In this document: positions 51,893-59,513 of the stretch, one piece after another
Numbering within the stretch: position 1 is the stretch's first letter
Layout of the letters: every line of letters begins with the position of its first letter
Source: Paenibacillus pedocola
GTDB taxonomy: Bacteria > Bacillota > Bacilli > Paenibacillales > Paenibacillaceae
Direction: 5' to 3'
Assembly: GCF_031599675.1 (NCBI RefSeq)
Contig: NZ_CP134223.1
Location: forward strand, 744,001-808,000
Length of the DNA: 64,000 bases
Program-made: the position numbers and the translations under genes
The notes under the pieces: model-generated
The model's database searches: none
What the model was told of the DNA's origin: nothing
The model's input: the letters and a program-made list of their open reading frames with translations, nothing else

Positions 51893-52834
51893 TCACACCC
51901 ATCCCGTAAACTCCAAAATCGATGCCTTCGCCGATTGCGCTTCAGATTGCGCGCCTTTACGCCATTCCTTGGGCGATGTGCCCATAAGCCGGGAGAAGCT
52001 GCGGTTGAAGCTGGAGATGGAATGAAAACCTGCCTGCTCGGAGATCGAAAGAATGGAAGCATCCGTGCTTTTAAGCTGCTTACAGGCCTCCTCAATCCGG
52101 GTGCTGCTCAGGAAATCGAGAGGCGCCGTGCCCATGATTTCATGGAATTTTCTGCGGAAATGGGTGGTGCTTAAGTGGCATAGCTCGGCCAGGTAATCGA
52201 TGGTGATGGGGGCCATGTAGTTTTTGGTGATATACTCCAGCGCCGGAGAGATGACAAAATCCCCTTTTAGATGATGCTCGGTATCTTGTTCAGTCAGCGT
52301 TTCGTTCGTGGAATGGATTCTAAGGAGCTCTATATAGAGAGACAGCAATAAGCCGTAGGCACTTTCCTGATAGTATGGATTCTGCTGCTTCAACTCCTCT
52401 ACGACCGAGGTAGCGAGAGAATGGACCTTTGGGTATTGCTCCTTGTTCAAAATACAGTTCTTTCCCTGTATCCGCCACAGGTTCGGCTCGAAGCTGTTGT
52501 AAGCGCTTTTAAGAGAGGGTTGAAACAGCTCCTCCGGCGAGAAAAAAAGATAGGACCACAGACTGGCGGTACCGGGCGAGCTGTACGTGGTATGGGGAAG
52601 ATATCTGGGAAGAACGGTGACATCTCCGGCTTTAAAAGGGACGGCTTCTCCTTTGATCTCCATAATGCCGCCATCTGAATAGCAAATGCCAATCTCCAAA
52701 TGGTTATGGAAATGCAGATGCTCGCTTTTGATATCCGAAATCCTCCAGCGCTCCCCGCTTAACAGCAGGACAGGGAAATTGATCGGCAGGCTGTAGTGGC
52801 GGTACTCGATGACGGGTTTCTTTTTACTGGGCAT
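51893..52834 (-). CDS. AraC-family regulator (cupin plus HTH)
   Basis: A 313-residue regulator. An N-terminal cupin (HLHFHNHLEIGICYSDGG, KAGDVTVLPRYLPH) should bind a sugar. The C-terminal AraC domain has two helix-turn-helix units (ITIDYLAELCHLSTTHFRRKFHEIMG and SILSISEQAGFHSISSFNRSFSRLMG). ATG at 52834 is chosen, with AAGAGGAG upstream, over an earlier in-frame ATG. It is divergent from the GH105-GH112 operon, which it probably activates in response to a pectin-derived sugar. Confidence 0.9.
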   Translation of the reverse strand: MPSKKKPVIEYRHYSLPINFPVLLLSGERWRISDIKSEHLHFHNHLEIGICYSDGGIMEIKGEAVPFKAGDVTVLPRYLPHTTYSSPGTASLWSYLFFSPEELFQPSLKSAYNSFEPNLWRIQGKNCILNKEQYPKVHSLATSVVEELKQQNPYYQESAYGLLLSLYIELLRIHSTNETLTEQDTEHHLKGDFVISPALEYITKNYMAPITIDYLAELCHLSTTHFRRKFHEIMGTAPLDFLSSTRIEEACKQLKSTDASILSISEQAGFHSISSFNRSFSRLMGTSPKEWRKGAQSEAQSAKASILEFTGWV

Positions 52835-52997
52835 GTTCGGCTGCTCCTCTTCCCATGACGAGAATTTGAGTTGATTATAGGTGAACAATAGGTAAAATTT
52901 CAACTATATAAATTGGATTGGATAAATAGTCGAAATTGCGCAGTTTTGCTGCGAATGTGCCTAGATGTATACCATTATACTGCTTACAATAGAAACT

Positions 52998-53011
52998 ATA
53001 AAGCGTTTACA
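52998..53011. promoter_or_regulatory. cre-like site upstream of the GH105-GH112 operon
   Basis: On the minus strand TGTAAACGCTTTAT matches the catabolite-responsive element consensus except at the last two bases. CcpA control is plausible for a sugar-release operon. Confidence 0.45.
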
Positions 53012-53070
53012 ATAAGACGGACGGCTCTCAATCGCCTTTGGGGGCGTGTGCGGACGAGAGGGGAATAAGA

Positions 53071-54090
53071 ATGCTTCAATTGGATTATGACAGAGAACAG
53101 ATTTTACAGGTCATTGACAAGGTTACCCGCAAAACATTAGCTATGGACTTAACGTGGGACTGGCCTTGCGGCGTTGCTTATTATGGAGTTTCCAGAGCCT
53201 ATAAGACTACAGGGAATAAAGATTACCTGAATATGCTTATCCAGTGGGCGGATGAATATATCGAGCTGGGCCTGCCGGACTGGACAGTCAATACCTGTGC
53301 TATGGGCCATGTGCTGATTACGCTGTACGAAGAGACCGGCAACCAGAAATATTGGGATATTGTGATGAGCAAGGTGGATTATCTCCAGAATCATGCGCTG
53401 AGGTTCGGAGACAATGTGCTGCAGCATACCGTATCTGTCGCGAATGATTTTCCGGAGCAGGCTTGGGCGGATACGCTGTTTATGGCGGCATTTTTCCTGC
53501 TGCGTGTCGGAAGCAAGCTGAATGATCAGGCGATGATCCAGGATGCCCTCAATCAGTATTACTGGCATATCAAATACCTGCAGGACCCTAGCACCGGCTT
53601 CTGGTTCCACGGCTACAACAATGTGAAGCAGGATCACATGTCCGGATTGTACTGGGGCAGAGCCAATGCCTGGGGCGCTTATACCATGTCGCAGGTCAAA
53701 CCACTGCTGAAGGACTGGTATCTGTATCCGCAGTGTATGGATGTGGAGTGTTCCCTGCGTGATCAGCTGGCGGCGCTGAAGCTGGTGCAGACAGAGAACG
53801 GCCTTTGGCGGACGGTGCTGGATGACGAGGAATCTTATGAAGAGGTATCTGCCTCCTGCGGGATTGCCGCGGCCATGATCAATAACGGCAATCCGCTGCA
53901 TACGAAATATGTGCAGAAAGCGCTGGGTGGCATCCTGGAGAATATCAGCGAAGATGGACGGGTACTGGGTGTATCGGGCGGAACTGCTGTGATGAAGGAC
54001 CGCGAAGGCTACCGCAACATTCCGAAAGACTGGATTCAGGGCTGGGGACAAGGCTTAGCGCTTGCTTTTCTGTCCGATATGATTAAATAG
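53071..54090 (+). CDS. GH105 unsaturated rhamnogalacturonyl hydrolase (YteR-like)
   Basis: A 339-residue (alpha/alpha)6-barrel glycoside hydrolase of family 88/105. It has WDWPCGVAYYG, the catalytic Asp in QAWADTLFMAAFFLLR, and GLYWGRANAWGAYTM. YteR-type enzymes remove the unsaturated galacturonyl unit from rhamnogalacturonan lyase products by hydration. No signal peptide, so it works on imported oligosaccharides. The ATG at 53071 follows GAGGGG. The GH112 phosphorylase gene starts 12 bp after its stop, and an AraC regulator is divergent upstream. Confidence 0.9.
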   Translation: MLQLDYDREQILQVIDKVTRKTLAMDLTWDWPCGVAYYGVSRAYKTTGNKDYLNMLIQWADEYIELGLPDWTVNTCAMGHVLITLYEETGNQKYWDIVMSKVDYLQNHALRFGDNVLQHTVSVANDFPEQAWADTLFMAAFFLLRVGSKLNDQAMIQDALNQYYWHIKYLQDPSTGFWFHGYNNVKQDHMSGLYWGRANAWGAYTMSQVKPLLKDWYLYPQCMDVECSLRDQLAALKLVQTENGLWRTVLDDEESYEEVSASCGIAAAMINNGNPLHTKYVQKALGGILENISEDGRVLGVSGGTAVMKDREGYRNIPKDWIQGWGQGLALAFLSDMIK

Positions 54091-54102
54091 GAGGGGAACA
54101 GG

Positions 54103-56265
54103 TTGGCCAAACCGACTAAGGGCGCTTTTACCCTGCCGGGTGAATCCGGTTATGAAGCACTGACCCTGGAACTGGCGGAACGCTGGGGTGCCGATGTTAT
54201 CCGTGACAGTGACGGCACGAAGTTGTCCGATGAAATTATTAATGCAGGATACGGGATCTATTCTACGATCTGTATCATCAGAGATCACAATGAGTGGGCA
54301 TCGCAGAATTTGGATAAACTGCAGCAGTGTTTTCTGATCACCAATCCGAAGGTAGCGGTGCAGGATTACTTATCCGTCTATCTGATGGAGGATTTCTTCG
54401 CGGAACAGTTCAGAGTCAATGATTCCAAAGAAGCGTTCAAATACTGGCAGGTTACCGACCGGACGACCGGAGAAGAGGTTCCGAGAGAACAATGGAATTA
54501 TGACCGCGAATCGGGGAATGTGGTCCTGACCGGAATTACGCCTTGGCATAAATACACAGTCAGCTTCATGGCCTACCGGATCTGGGAAGAGATCTCCATG
54601 TACAACCACACCACGAATAACTGGGACAAAGAGCATCTGATGCAGATAGATCCCATGTATCCGGATACGCAGGCGTACATGCTGGACTGGATGGAGAAAT
54701 GGTGCGCTGAGCATAAGGAAACTACCGTTGTCCGCTTTACCTCGCTATTCTATAATTTCGCCTGGATCTGGGGCAGCAGTGAGCGCAACCGCCATCTGTT
54801 CTCGGACTGGGGCTCCTATGATTTTACGGTGAGTGCCAGAGCGCTAGATTTGTTCGCCAAAAAATATGGCTACCCGCTGACGGCTGAGGACTTCGTAAAC
54901 GGCGGGAAATACCGTGTCAGTCATATTCCAGCGGAGCAGCATAAGCTCGACTGGATGGCTTTTATTAATGACTTTGTGATCGGCTTCAGCAAGCAGCTCA
55001 TTGACATTGTACATAACCACGGCAAGCTGGCGTATGTTTTCTACGATGACAGCTGGGTCGGTATGGAGCCTTATAATGACCGGTTCGGAGAGTTTGGCTT
55101 CGACGGGATGATCAAATGCGTATTCTCCGGCTATGAAGCACGGATGTGCTCAGGGGTAAAAGTGGATACGCATGAGATCCGGCTGCATCCTTATTTGTTC
55201 CCGGTGGGGCTGGGCGGTGCGCCTACCTTTATGGAGGGCGGGGACCCTACCCTGGATGCCAAGAAATACTGGATCAACATCCGGCGCGCACTGCTCCGCG
55301 AGCCGATTGACCGGATCGGACTGGGCGGGTACCTGCACCTGGTCGAGCCTTATCCGGATTTCTGCGACTATATCGAGAAGATTGCTGATGAATTCAGGGA
55401 GATCAAGGAGCTGCATCACCAGGGCAAGCCGTATCAGGTGAAGACCAAGGTAGCGGTTCTGCACAGCTGGGGCAAGCTGAGATCGTGGACGCTGTCCGGC
55501 CATTTCCATGAAACATTCATGCATGACCTGATTCATATCAATGAAGCCTTATCCGGGTCGCCGGTGGAAGTGCAGTTTATTGACTTCGAGGATATCCGTC
55601 AAGGAGTCCTGCAGAACGTAGATGTAGTGATCAATGCCGGTGCAGCGGGTTCAGCCTGGAGCGGCGGTAGGCACTGGAAGGACAGCAAGGTTGTAGACCT
55701 TCTGACCAAATGGGTATACGAAGGCGGCACGTTCATCGGGGTTAATCAGCCTTCCGCCGTTGAAGGCTATGACACCTACTTCAGAATGGCCCATGTTCTT
55801 GGTGTGGATGAGGATACCGGCGCCAGAGTCGTCCATGGCAGATGGGCTTTTGAAGCTAAGGATGAGCTCGGCCTGTTGCCTGAAGGCGCAAGCATTGAAG
55901 CCAAGCAGGGGATCTATCTTACCGATGGAGCGGCATCAGTAGTACAGCAAGCCGGCGGCAGAGTTACACTGTCCACGAATGCCTTCGGGAAAGGCAAGGG
56001 AATCTACCTTCCTTCGTTCGAATTCAATCTGGAGAATACCAGACTGCTGCTGAACCTGATCCGTTATGCGGGTAATGAGCTGAATGACAACAAGTACATC
56101 ACGGATAACCTCTACACAGAGTGCGCTTATTATCCGGAGAGCAAGATGCTAGTCGTGATTAACAACAGCGCTGAGCCGCAGAAGACCTCCGTTGAGACGG
56201 AGTACGGCCAGCAGACGCTGGAGCTGGCCCCGTATGATACGGTGATTACTACAATCGGTGAATAG
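54103..56265 (+). CDS. GH112 galactosyl phosphorylase (probably galactosyl-rhamnose type)
   Basis: A 720-residue intracellular enzyme of family GH112, seen from MAKPTKGAFTLPGESGYE at the start, VVRFTSLFYNFAWIWGSSERNRH, YVFYDDSWVGMEPY and GGAPTFMEGGDPT. Family members split galactosyl-beta-1,3-N-acetylhexosamine or galactosyl-beta-1,4-rhamnose with phosphate. Pairing with GH105, a rhamnogalacturonan enzyme, favours galactosyl-rhamnose as substrate; this is inference. It starts with TTG, 6 bp after GGAGGGG. A strong terminator follows. Confidence 0.88.
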   Translation: MAKPTKGAFTLPGESGYEALTLELAERWGADVIRDSDGTKLSDEIINAGYGIYSTICIIRDHNEWASQNLDKLQQCFLITNPKVAVQDYLSVYLMEDFFAEQFRVNDSKEAFKYWQVTDRTTGEEVPREQWNYDRESGNVVLTGITPWHKYTVSFMAYRIWEEISMYNHTTNNWDKEHLMQIDPMYPDTQAYMLDWMEKWCAEHKETTVVRFTSLFYNFAWIWGSSERNRHLFSDWGSYDFTVSARALDLFAKKYGYPLTAEDFVNGGKYRVSHIPAEQHKLDWMAFINDFVIGFSKQLIDIVHNHGKLAYVFYDDSWVGMEPYNDRFGEFGFDGMIKCVFSGYEARMCSGVKVDTHEIRLHPYLFPVGLGGAPTFMEGGDPTLDAKKYWINIRRALLREPIDRIGLGGYLHLVEPYPDFCDYIEKIADEFREIKELHHQGKPYQVKTKVAVLHSWGKLRSWTLSGHFHETFMHDLIHINEALSGSPVEVQFIDFEDIRQGVLQNVDVVINAGAAGSAWSGGRHWKDSKVVDLLTKWVYEGGTFIGVNQPSAVEGYDTYFRMAHVLGVDEDTGARVVHGRWAFEAKDELGLLPEGASIEAKQGIYLTDGAASVVQQAGGRVTLSTNAFGKGKGIYLPSFEFNLENTRLLLNLIRYAGNELNDNKYITDNLYTECAYYPESKMLVVINNSAEPQKTSVETEYGQQTLELAPYDTVITTIGE

Positions 56266-56327
56266 CAGGAGTCACGGTCAAACCCTAAATAATAAGATCT
56301 CAAAGTCAATCTCTATAATAACTATTG

Positions 56328-56372
56328 AAAAGCTCAAGCCCGCGGCTGTATGCCCCAGGCTTGAGCTTTTTG
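56328..56372 (+). terminator. Terminator of the GH105-GH112 operon
   Basis: AAAAGCTCAAGCC and GGCTTGAGCTTTT pair over 13 bp, followed by T. Confidence 0.9.
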
Positions 56373-56482
56373 CGGTGAGCCTCTCTCTGCTGGTAATGAT
56401 GAATAGAAGCCGATGAGAGTGAAAATGTGATAGGATAAGAAGACATTTATTATCCCCGTGGGGGAGTAGAAAAGGGAGTATC

Positions 56483-57235
56483 ATGAGAATCATTATTTCG
56501 CCTGCCAAAAAGATGAAGACAGACACAGATATCTTTACGGAGCGCCAGATGCCGCAATTTCTAAGCGAATCGGAGACGCTGCTGGCCGCTTTACAACAAA
56601 TGAGCTACGAGGAACTAAAAGCCATATGGAAATGCAATGATGCTATCGCCACGCTGAATCTTGAGCGGATTCGGGATATGGAGCTAACCCGGAACCTGAC
56701 ACCGGCGCTTTTTTCCTACGAAGGAATTCAATATCAATATATGGCACCAGGTGTGCTGCAAATGGACGAGCTGGAATACCTGCAGGAGCATTTGCGGATA
56801 TTGTCCGGGTTCTACGGGATGCTCCGGCCGTTTGACGGGGTTGTTCCCTATAGACTGGAAATGCAGGCTAAGCTGGCCGGGCCCGGCTTCAGTTCGCTCT
56901 ATGGGTTTTGGAACAGAAGGCTGGCGGATCAGCTTTTCTCGGAGAGTAAGTGCATTCTGAATTTAGCCTCCAAGGAATACAGCAAATGTATCTCCCCTTA
57001 TCTGGGCGAAGATGTCCGGATGGTTACTTGTGTGTTCGGGCAGGAAATCGGCGGCAAGGTGGTTGAAAAAGCGACGTTCGCCAAGATGGCCAGAGGTGAA
57101 ATGGTCCGCTTCATGGCCGAACGGCAAATCCGGCATGTGGAGGAGATTAAGAGCTTTACCGGACTAGAGTTTGGTTATGCTGATGAGTTGTCGAGTGAGA
57201 GCACCTATGTGTTTATACAACAAACGGGCAAGTAG
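56483..57235 (+). CDS. yaaA: Peroxide stress protein YaaA (UPF0246)
   Basis: A 250-residue protein matching YaaA throughout: MRIIISPAKKMKTD at the start, the conserved YEELKAIWKCND, GFYGMLRPFDGVVPYRLEM, and FWNRRLADQL. In E. coli YaaA lowers free iron and DNA damage during hydrogen peroxide stress and binds DNA. GGGAG lies upstream of the ATG. It is a single gene; length is normal. Confidence 0.92.
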   Translation: MRIIISPAKKMKTDTDIFTERQMPQFLSESETLLAALQQMSYEELKAIWKCNDAIATLNLERIRDMELTRNLTPALFSYEGIQYQYMAPGVLQMDELEYLQEHLRILSGFYGMLRPFDGVVPYRLEMQAKLAGPGFSSLYGFWNRRLADQLFSESKCILNLASKEYSKCISPYLGEDVRMVTCVFGQEIGGKVVEKATFAKMARGEMVRFMAERQIRHVEEIKSFTGLEFGYADELSSESTYVFIQQTGK

Positions 57236-57569
57236 TATGGATACGGACATCCACTCGAATTAATTAAAAGTAATGGTGCTGTTTACGATGAGCCTATTAG
57301 GGTAGCTGCCCCCATAGCTTACGATGCCAGGATTAGCCGGTGTCCTAAGGCCAAACACCAGAGAGATGCCCATAATCATGACAAAGAATGTGGCGGTCAG
57401 TCTTTTCATAGATTGTTCAAGCTGTAAATAGAGATTTTCCAGCATTCCGGTTTGCTGCTCTTATGTAGAGCCGTCCTTTCACAGGACGGTTTTTTATTTT
57501 GGGCTTTATCCAATTAGATGGACAACTTCTATAAAAATTGGGATTAAATCTTTAATTTGCTAACTGTAT
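57236..57569. other. Gap with a possible small reverse ORF and a terminator
   Basis: About 330 bp. A reverse frame (57260-57445) has a membrane-like segment TATFFVMIMGISLVFGL, but no convincing ribosome binding site at either start, so I do not call it a gene. A clear + strand terminator lies at 57471-57495, far from yaaA. Confidence 0.35.
57471..57495 (+). terminator. Terminator between yaaA and xynA
   Basis: Perfect 7-bp stem CCGTCCT/AGGACGG with a 5-nt loop and six T. Confidence 0.8.
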
Positions 57570-57583
57570 TGTAAGCGCTTACG
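57570..57583. promoter_or_regulatory. cre box upstream of the xylanase gene
   Basis: TGTAAGCGCTTACG is a near-perfect palindrome and matches the catabolite-responsive element in all but the last base. TATAAT at 57587-57592 directly after it is a good -10 box, so CcpA bound here would block the promoter. Confidence 0.75.
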
Positions 57584-57723
57584 AATTATAATTTACTCGG
57601 AAAGGAGGCGGAAGCAGGTTTTTGGAAGTAGATCAGTAAGTTATGAGCAGTAAGTGGCAACACCCGGTAAGTAGTGTACAGGTAAGCAGTAACCAACAAC
57701 AAAACATTTTAGGAGGTAAGGGT

Positions 57724-58359
57724 ATGTTTAAATTTAATAAGAAATTATTAACGGCCTTATTTGCAGCTTCAATGAGTTTCAGCTTGTTTGCAGCAACTTC
57801 AAGTGCAGCGACAGACTATTGGCAAAATTGGACCGATGGCGGCGGGACAGTAAATGCTACGAACGGATCTGGCGGAAACTACAGTGTGAATTGGTCAAAT
57901 ACCGGGAATTTTGTTGTTGGTAAAGGCTGGACTACCGGATCACCTACTAGAACCATCAACTATAATGCAGGCGTCTGGGCACCATCCGGCAACGGGTATT
58001 TGACTCTCTATGGATGGACAAGAAACTCCCTGATCGAATACTACGTTGTGGATAGCTGGGGTACTTACAGACCTACCGGAACCTATAAAGGGACCGTGAC
58101 CAGTGATGGAGGCACATACGATATTTATACAGCCACACGAACCAACGCCCCTTCCATTGACGGAACAGCAACCTTCACCCAGTTCTGGAGTGTACGGCAG
58201 TCGAAAAGAGCGACCGGAAGTAACGTTGCCATCACTTTTGGCAACCACGTGAACGCATGGAAGAATTACGGGATGAATTTGGGCAGCAGCTGGTCTTACC
58301 AGGTGCTGGCGACCGAGGGATATCAAAGCAGCGGGAGTTCTAACGTAACGGTGTGGTAA
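57724..58359 (+). CDS. xynA: GH11 endo-1,4-beta-xylanase
   Basis: A 211-residue secreted xylanase: signal peptide to about residue 29 (LFAATSSAA), then a single GH11 beta-jelly-roll. The acid/base pair is visible as Glu in [13 protein letters not shown] and Glu in [32 protein letters not shown] and the thumb [21 protein letters not shown] are complete. The ATG at 57724, with AGGAGG 8 bp upstream, fits the signal peptide; the frame is open 27 codons further up but without function. It cuts xylan outside the cell. A cre box overlaps its promoter. Confidence 0.95.
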   Translation: MFKFNKKLLTALFAASMSFSLFAATSSAATDYWQNWTDGGGTVNATNGSGGNYSVNWSNTGNFVVGKGWTTGSPTRTINYNAGVWAPSGNGYLTLYGWTRNSLIEYYVVDSWGTYRPTGTYKGTVTSDGGTYDIYTATRTNAPSIDGTATFTQFWSVRQSKRATGSNVAITFGNHVNAWKNYGMNLGSSWSYQVLATEGYQSSGSSNVTVW

Positions 58360-58477
58360 CCGTTCAGCTGCCAGCAGGGCAGCAGACAGTTTCATTGATA
58401 TGACCAGGGCCTGCCGGCCACACAGCCGGGGGCCTAATATATTAACCTTTTCCATTCTGCTTAAAGGGGATCTATCC

Positions 58478-59335
58478 ATGAGAAAATTATTGATTTTCTT
58501 TATCATAGCCGTCATAGGCGTTATCACCGCTTGTTCGCAGGCAGAGCCTGATAAGAACGAAAAGCCTGAATCCAAGGATAACCTGGTATTCGTCCAGGGC
58601 GGGAGCTTTATAAACACCAAGTCCAATTACTATGGGAAAAATGTAAACCTGGCCGATTTTTATATCAGCCCATATGAGGTAACTCAGCAAGAGTGGATAG
58701 AAGTCATGGGGAGTAACCCGTCCCACTTCCAAGGCGGTAATCTGCCAGTAGAAATGGTAAGCTGGTATGACGCAGTGGAGTACTGTAACCGCCGGAGTAT
58801 ACAAGAAGGTCTGGAACCTTACTACAATATAGACAAGGATACACAAGATCCGGAGAATAAGAGCAGCAACGATAATATAAAGTGGACAGTAACGGTCAAC
58901 GAGGGAGTGAATGGTTACCGGCTGCCGACAGAAGCGGAGTGGGAATATGCTGCAGGCGGAGGCCAGTTGAGCAAGAGCTACACCTACAGCGGAAGCAACA
59001 ATGCCGATGAAGTCGCCTGGTATTGGAGAAATGCCGGGGATCAATATTTATCCGGAGAATGGAACTGGCCCATCATAGAAAACAACAATAATGCAACCAA
59101 ATCTGCCGGCATCAAGAAGCCAAACGAGCTGGGGCTTTACGATATGTCAGGGAATGTAAGGGAATGGTGCTGGAACTGGTACGGGGATTCGGATAGTACA
59201 GGAGGTGCTTACCGGGTTGTGAAGGGCGGGGGCTGGATTGGCGGCGTCAATAATAACGAGTCCGCTTTCCGAGGGAAGTTTGAGGGAAGCGGCATAGGTC
59301 CTGATCAGGGGTTCCGTGTGCTCCGCAGTGAGTAA
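58478..59335 (+). CDS. FGE/SUMF1-domain lipoprotein
   Basis: A 285-residue lipoprotein with lipobox GVITAC and a formylglycine-generating-enzyme-like domain: PYEVTQQEWIEVMGSNPSHFQGG, PVEMVSWYDAVEYCN, GYRLPTEAEWEYAAGGG, GLYDMSGNVREWCWNWY and GFRVLRS at the end. The fold also serves in binding and maturation roles; the two active-site cysteines of true FGE are not evident, so catalytic activity is doubtful. AAAGGGGA lies 8 bp before the ATG. It stands between xynA and a YesN-type regulator. Confidence 0.85.
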   Translation: MRKLLIFFIIAVIGVITACSQAEPDKNEKPESKDNLVFVQGGSFINTKSNYYGKNVNLADFYISPYEVTQQEWIEVMGSNPSHFQGGNLPVEMVSWYDAVEYCNRRSIQEGLEPYYNIDKDTQDPENKSSNDNIKWTVTVNEGVNGYRLPTEAEWEYAAGGGQLSKSYTYSGSNNADEVAWYWRNAGDQYLSGEWNWPIIENNNNATKSAGIKKPNELGLYDMSGNVREWCWNWYGDSDSTGGAYRVVKGGGWIGGVNNNESAFRGKFEGSGIGPDQGFRVLRSE

Positions 59336-59513
59336 TGTGATAATCCTGCCTTGGTGCTAAGAAATTCGTCTCCTGCTGTTGTTCCTGTAAAATCAAAGAA
59401 TCCCCGGCAAGTACACAAACTGTACATGCAGGTTTCAATTTGTACATAGGAAGCCTCTATAGATTTCATATATGATGGTAAATGTACAAAAAAGGGAATG
59501 AGGGGGAGGGCAT

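Noticed and set aside
53149..54051. 300-codon open frame antisense to the GH105 gene
   Set aside because: No ribosome site, no recognisable protein pattern, and the opposite strand encodes a clear GH105 enzyme; an effect of codon composition.
57260..57445. Reverse 61-codon ORF with a membrane-like segment
   Set aside because: Neither possible ATG has a credible ribosome binding site in a genome where real genes have strong ones; left as undecided intergenic sequence.
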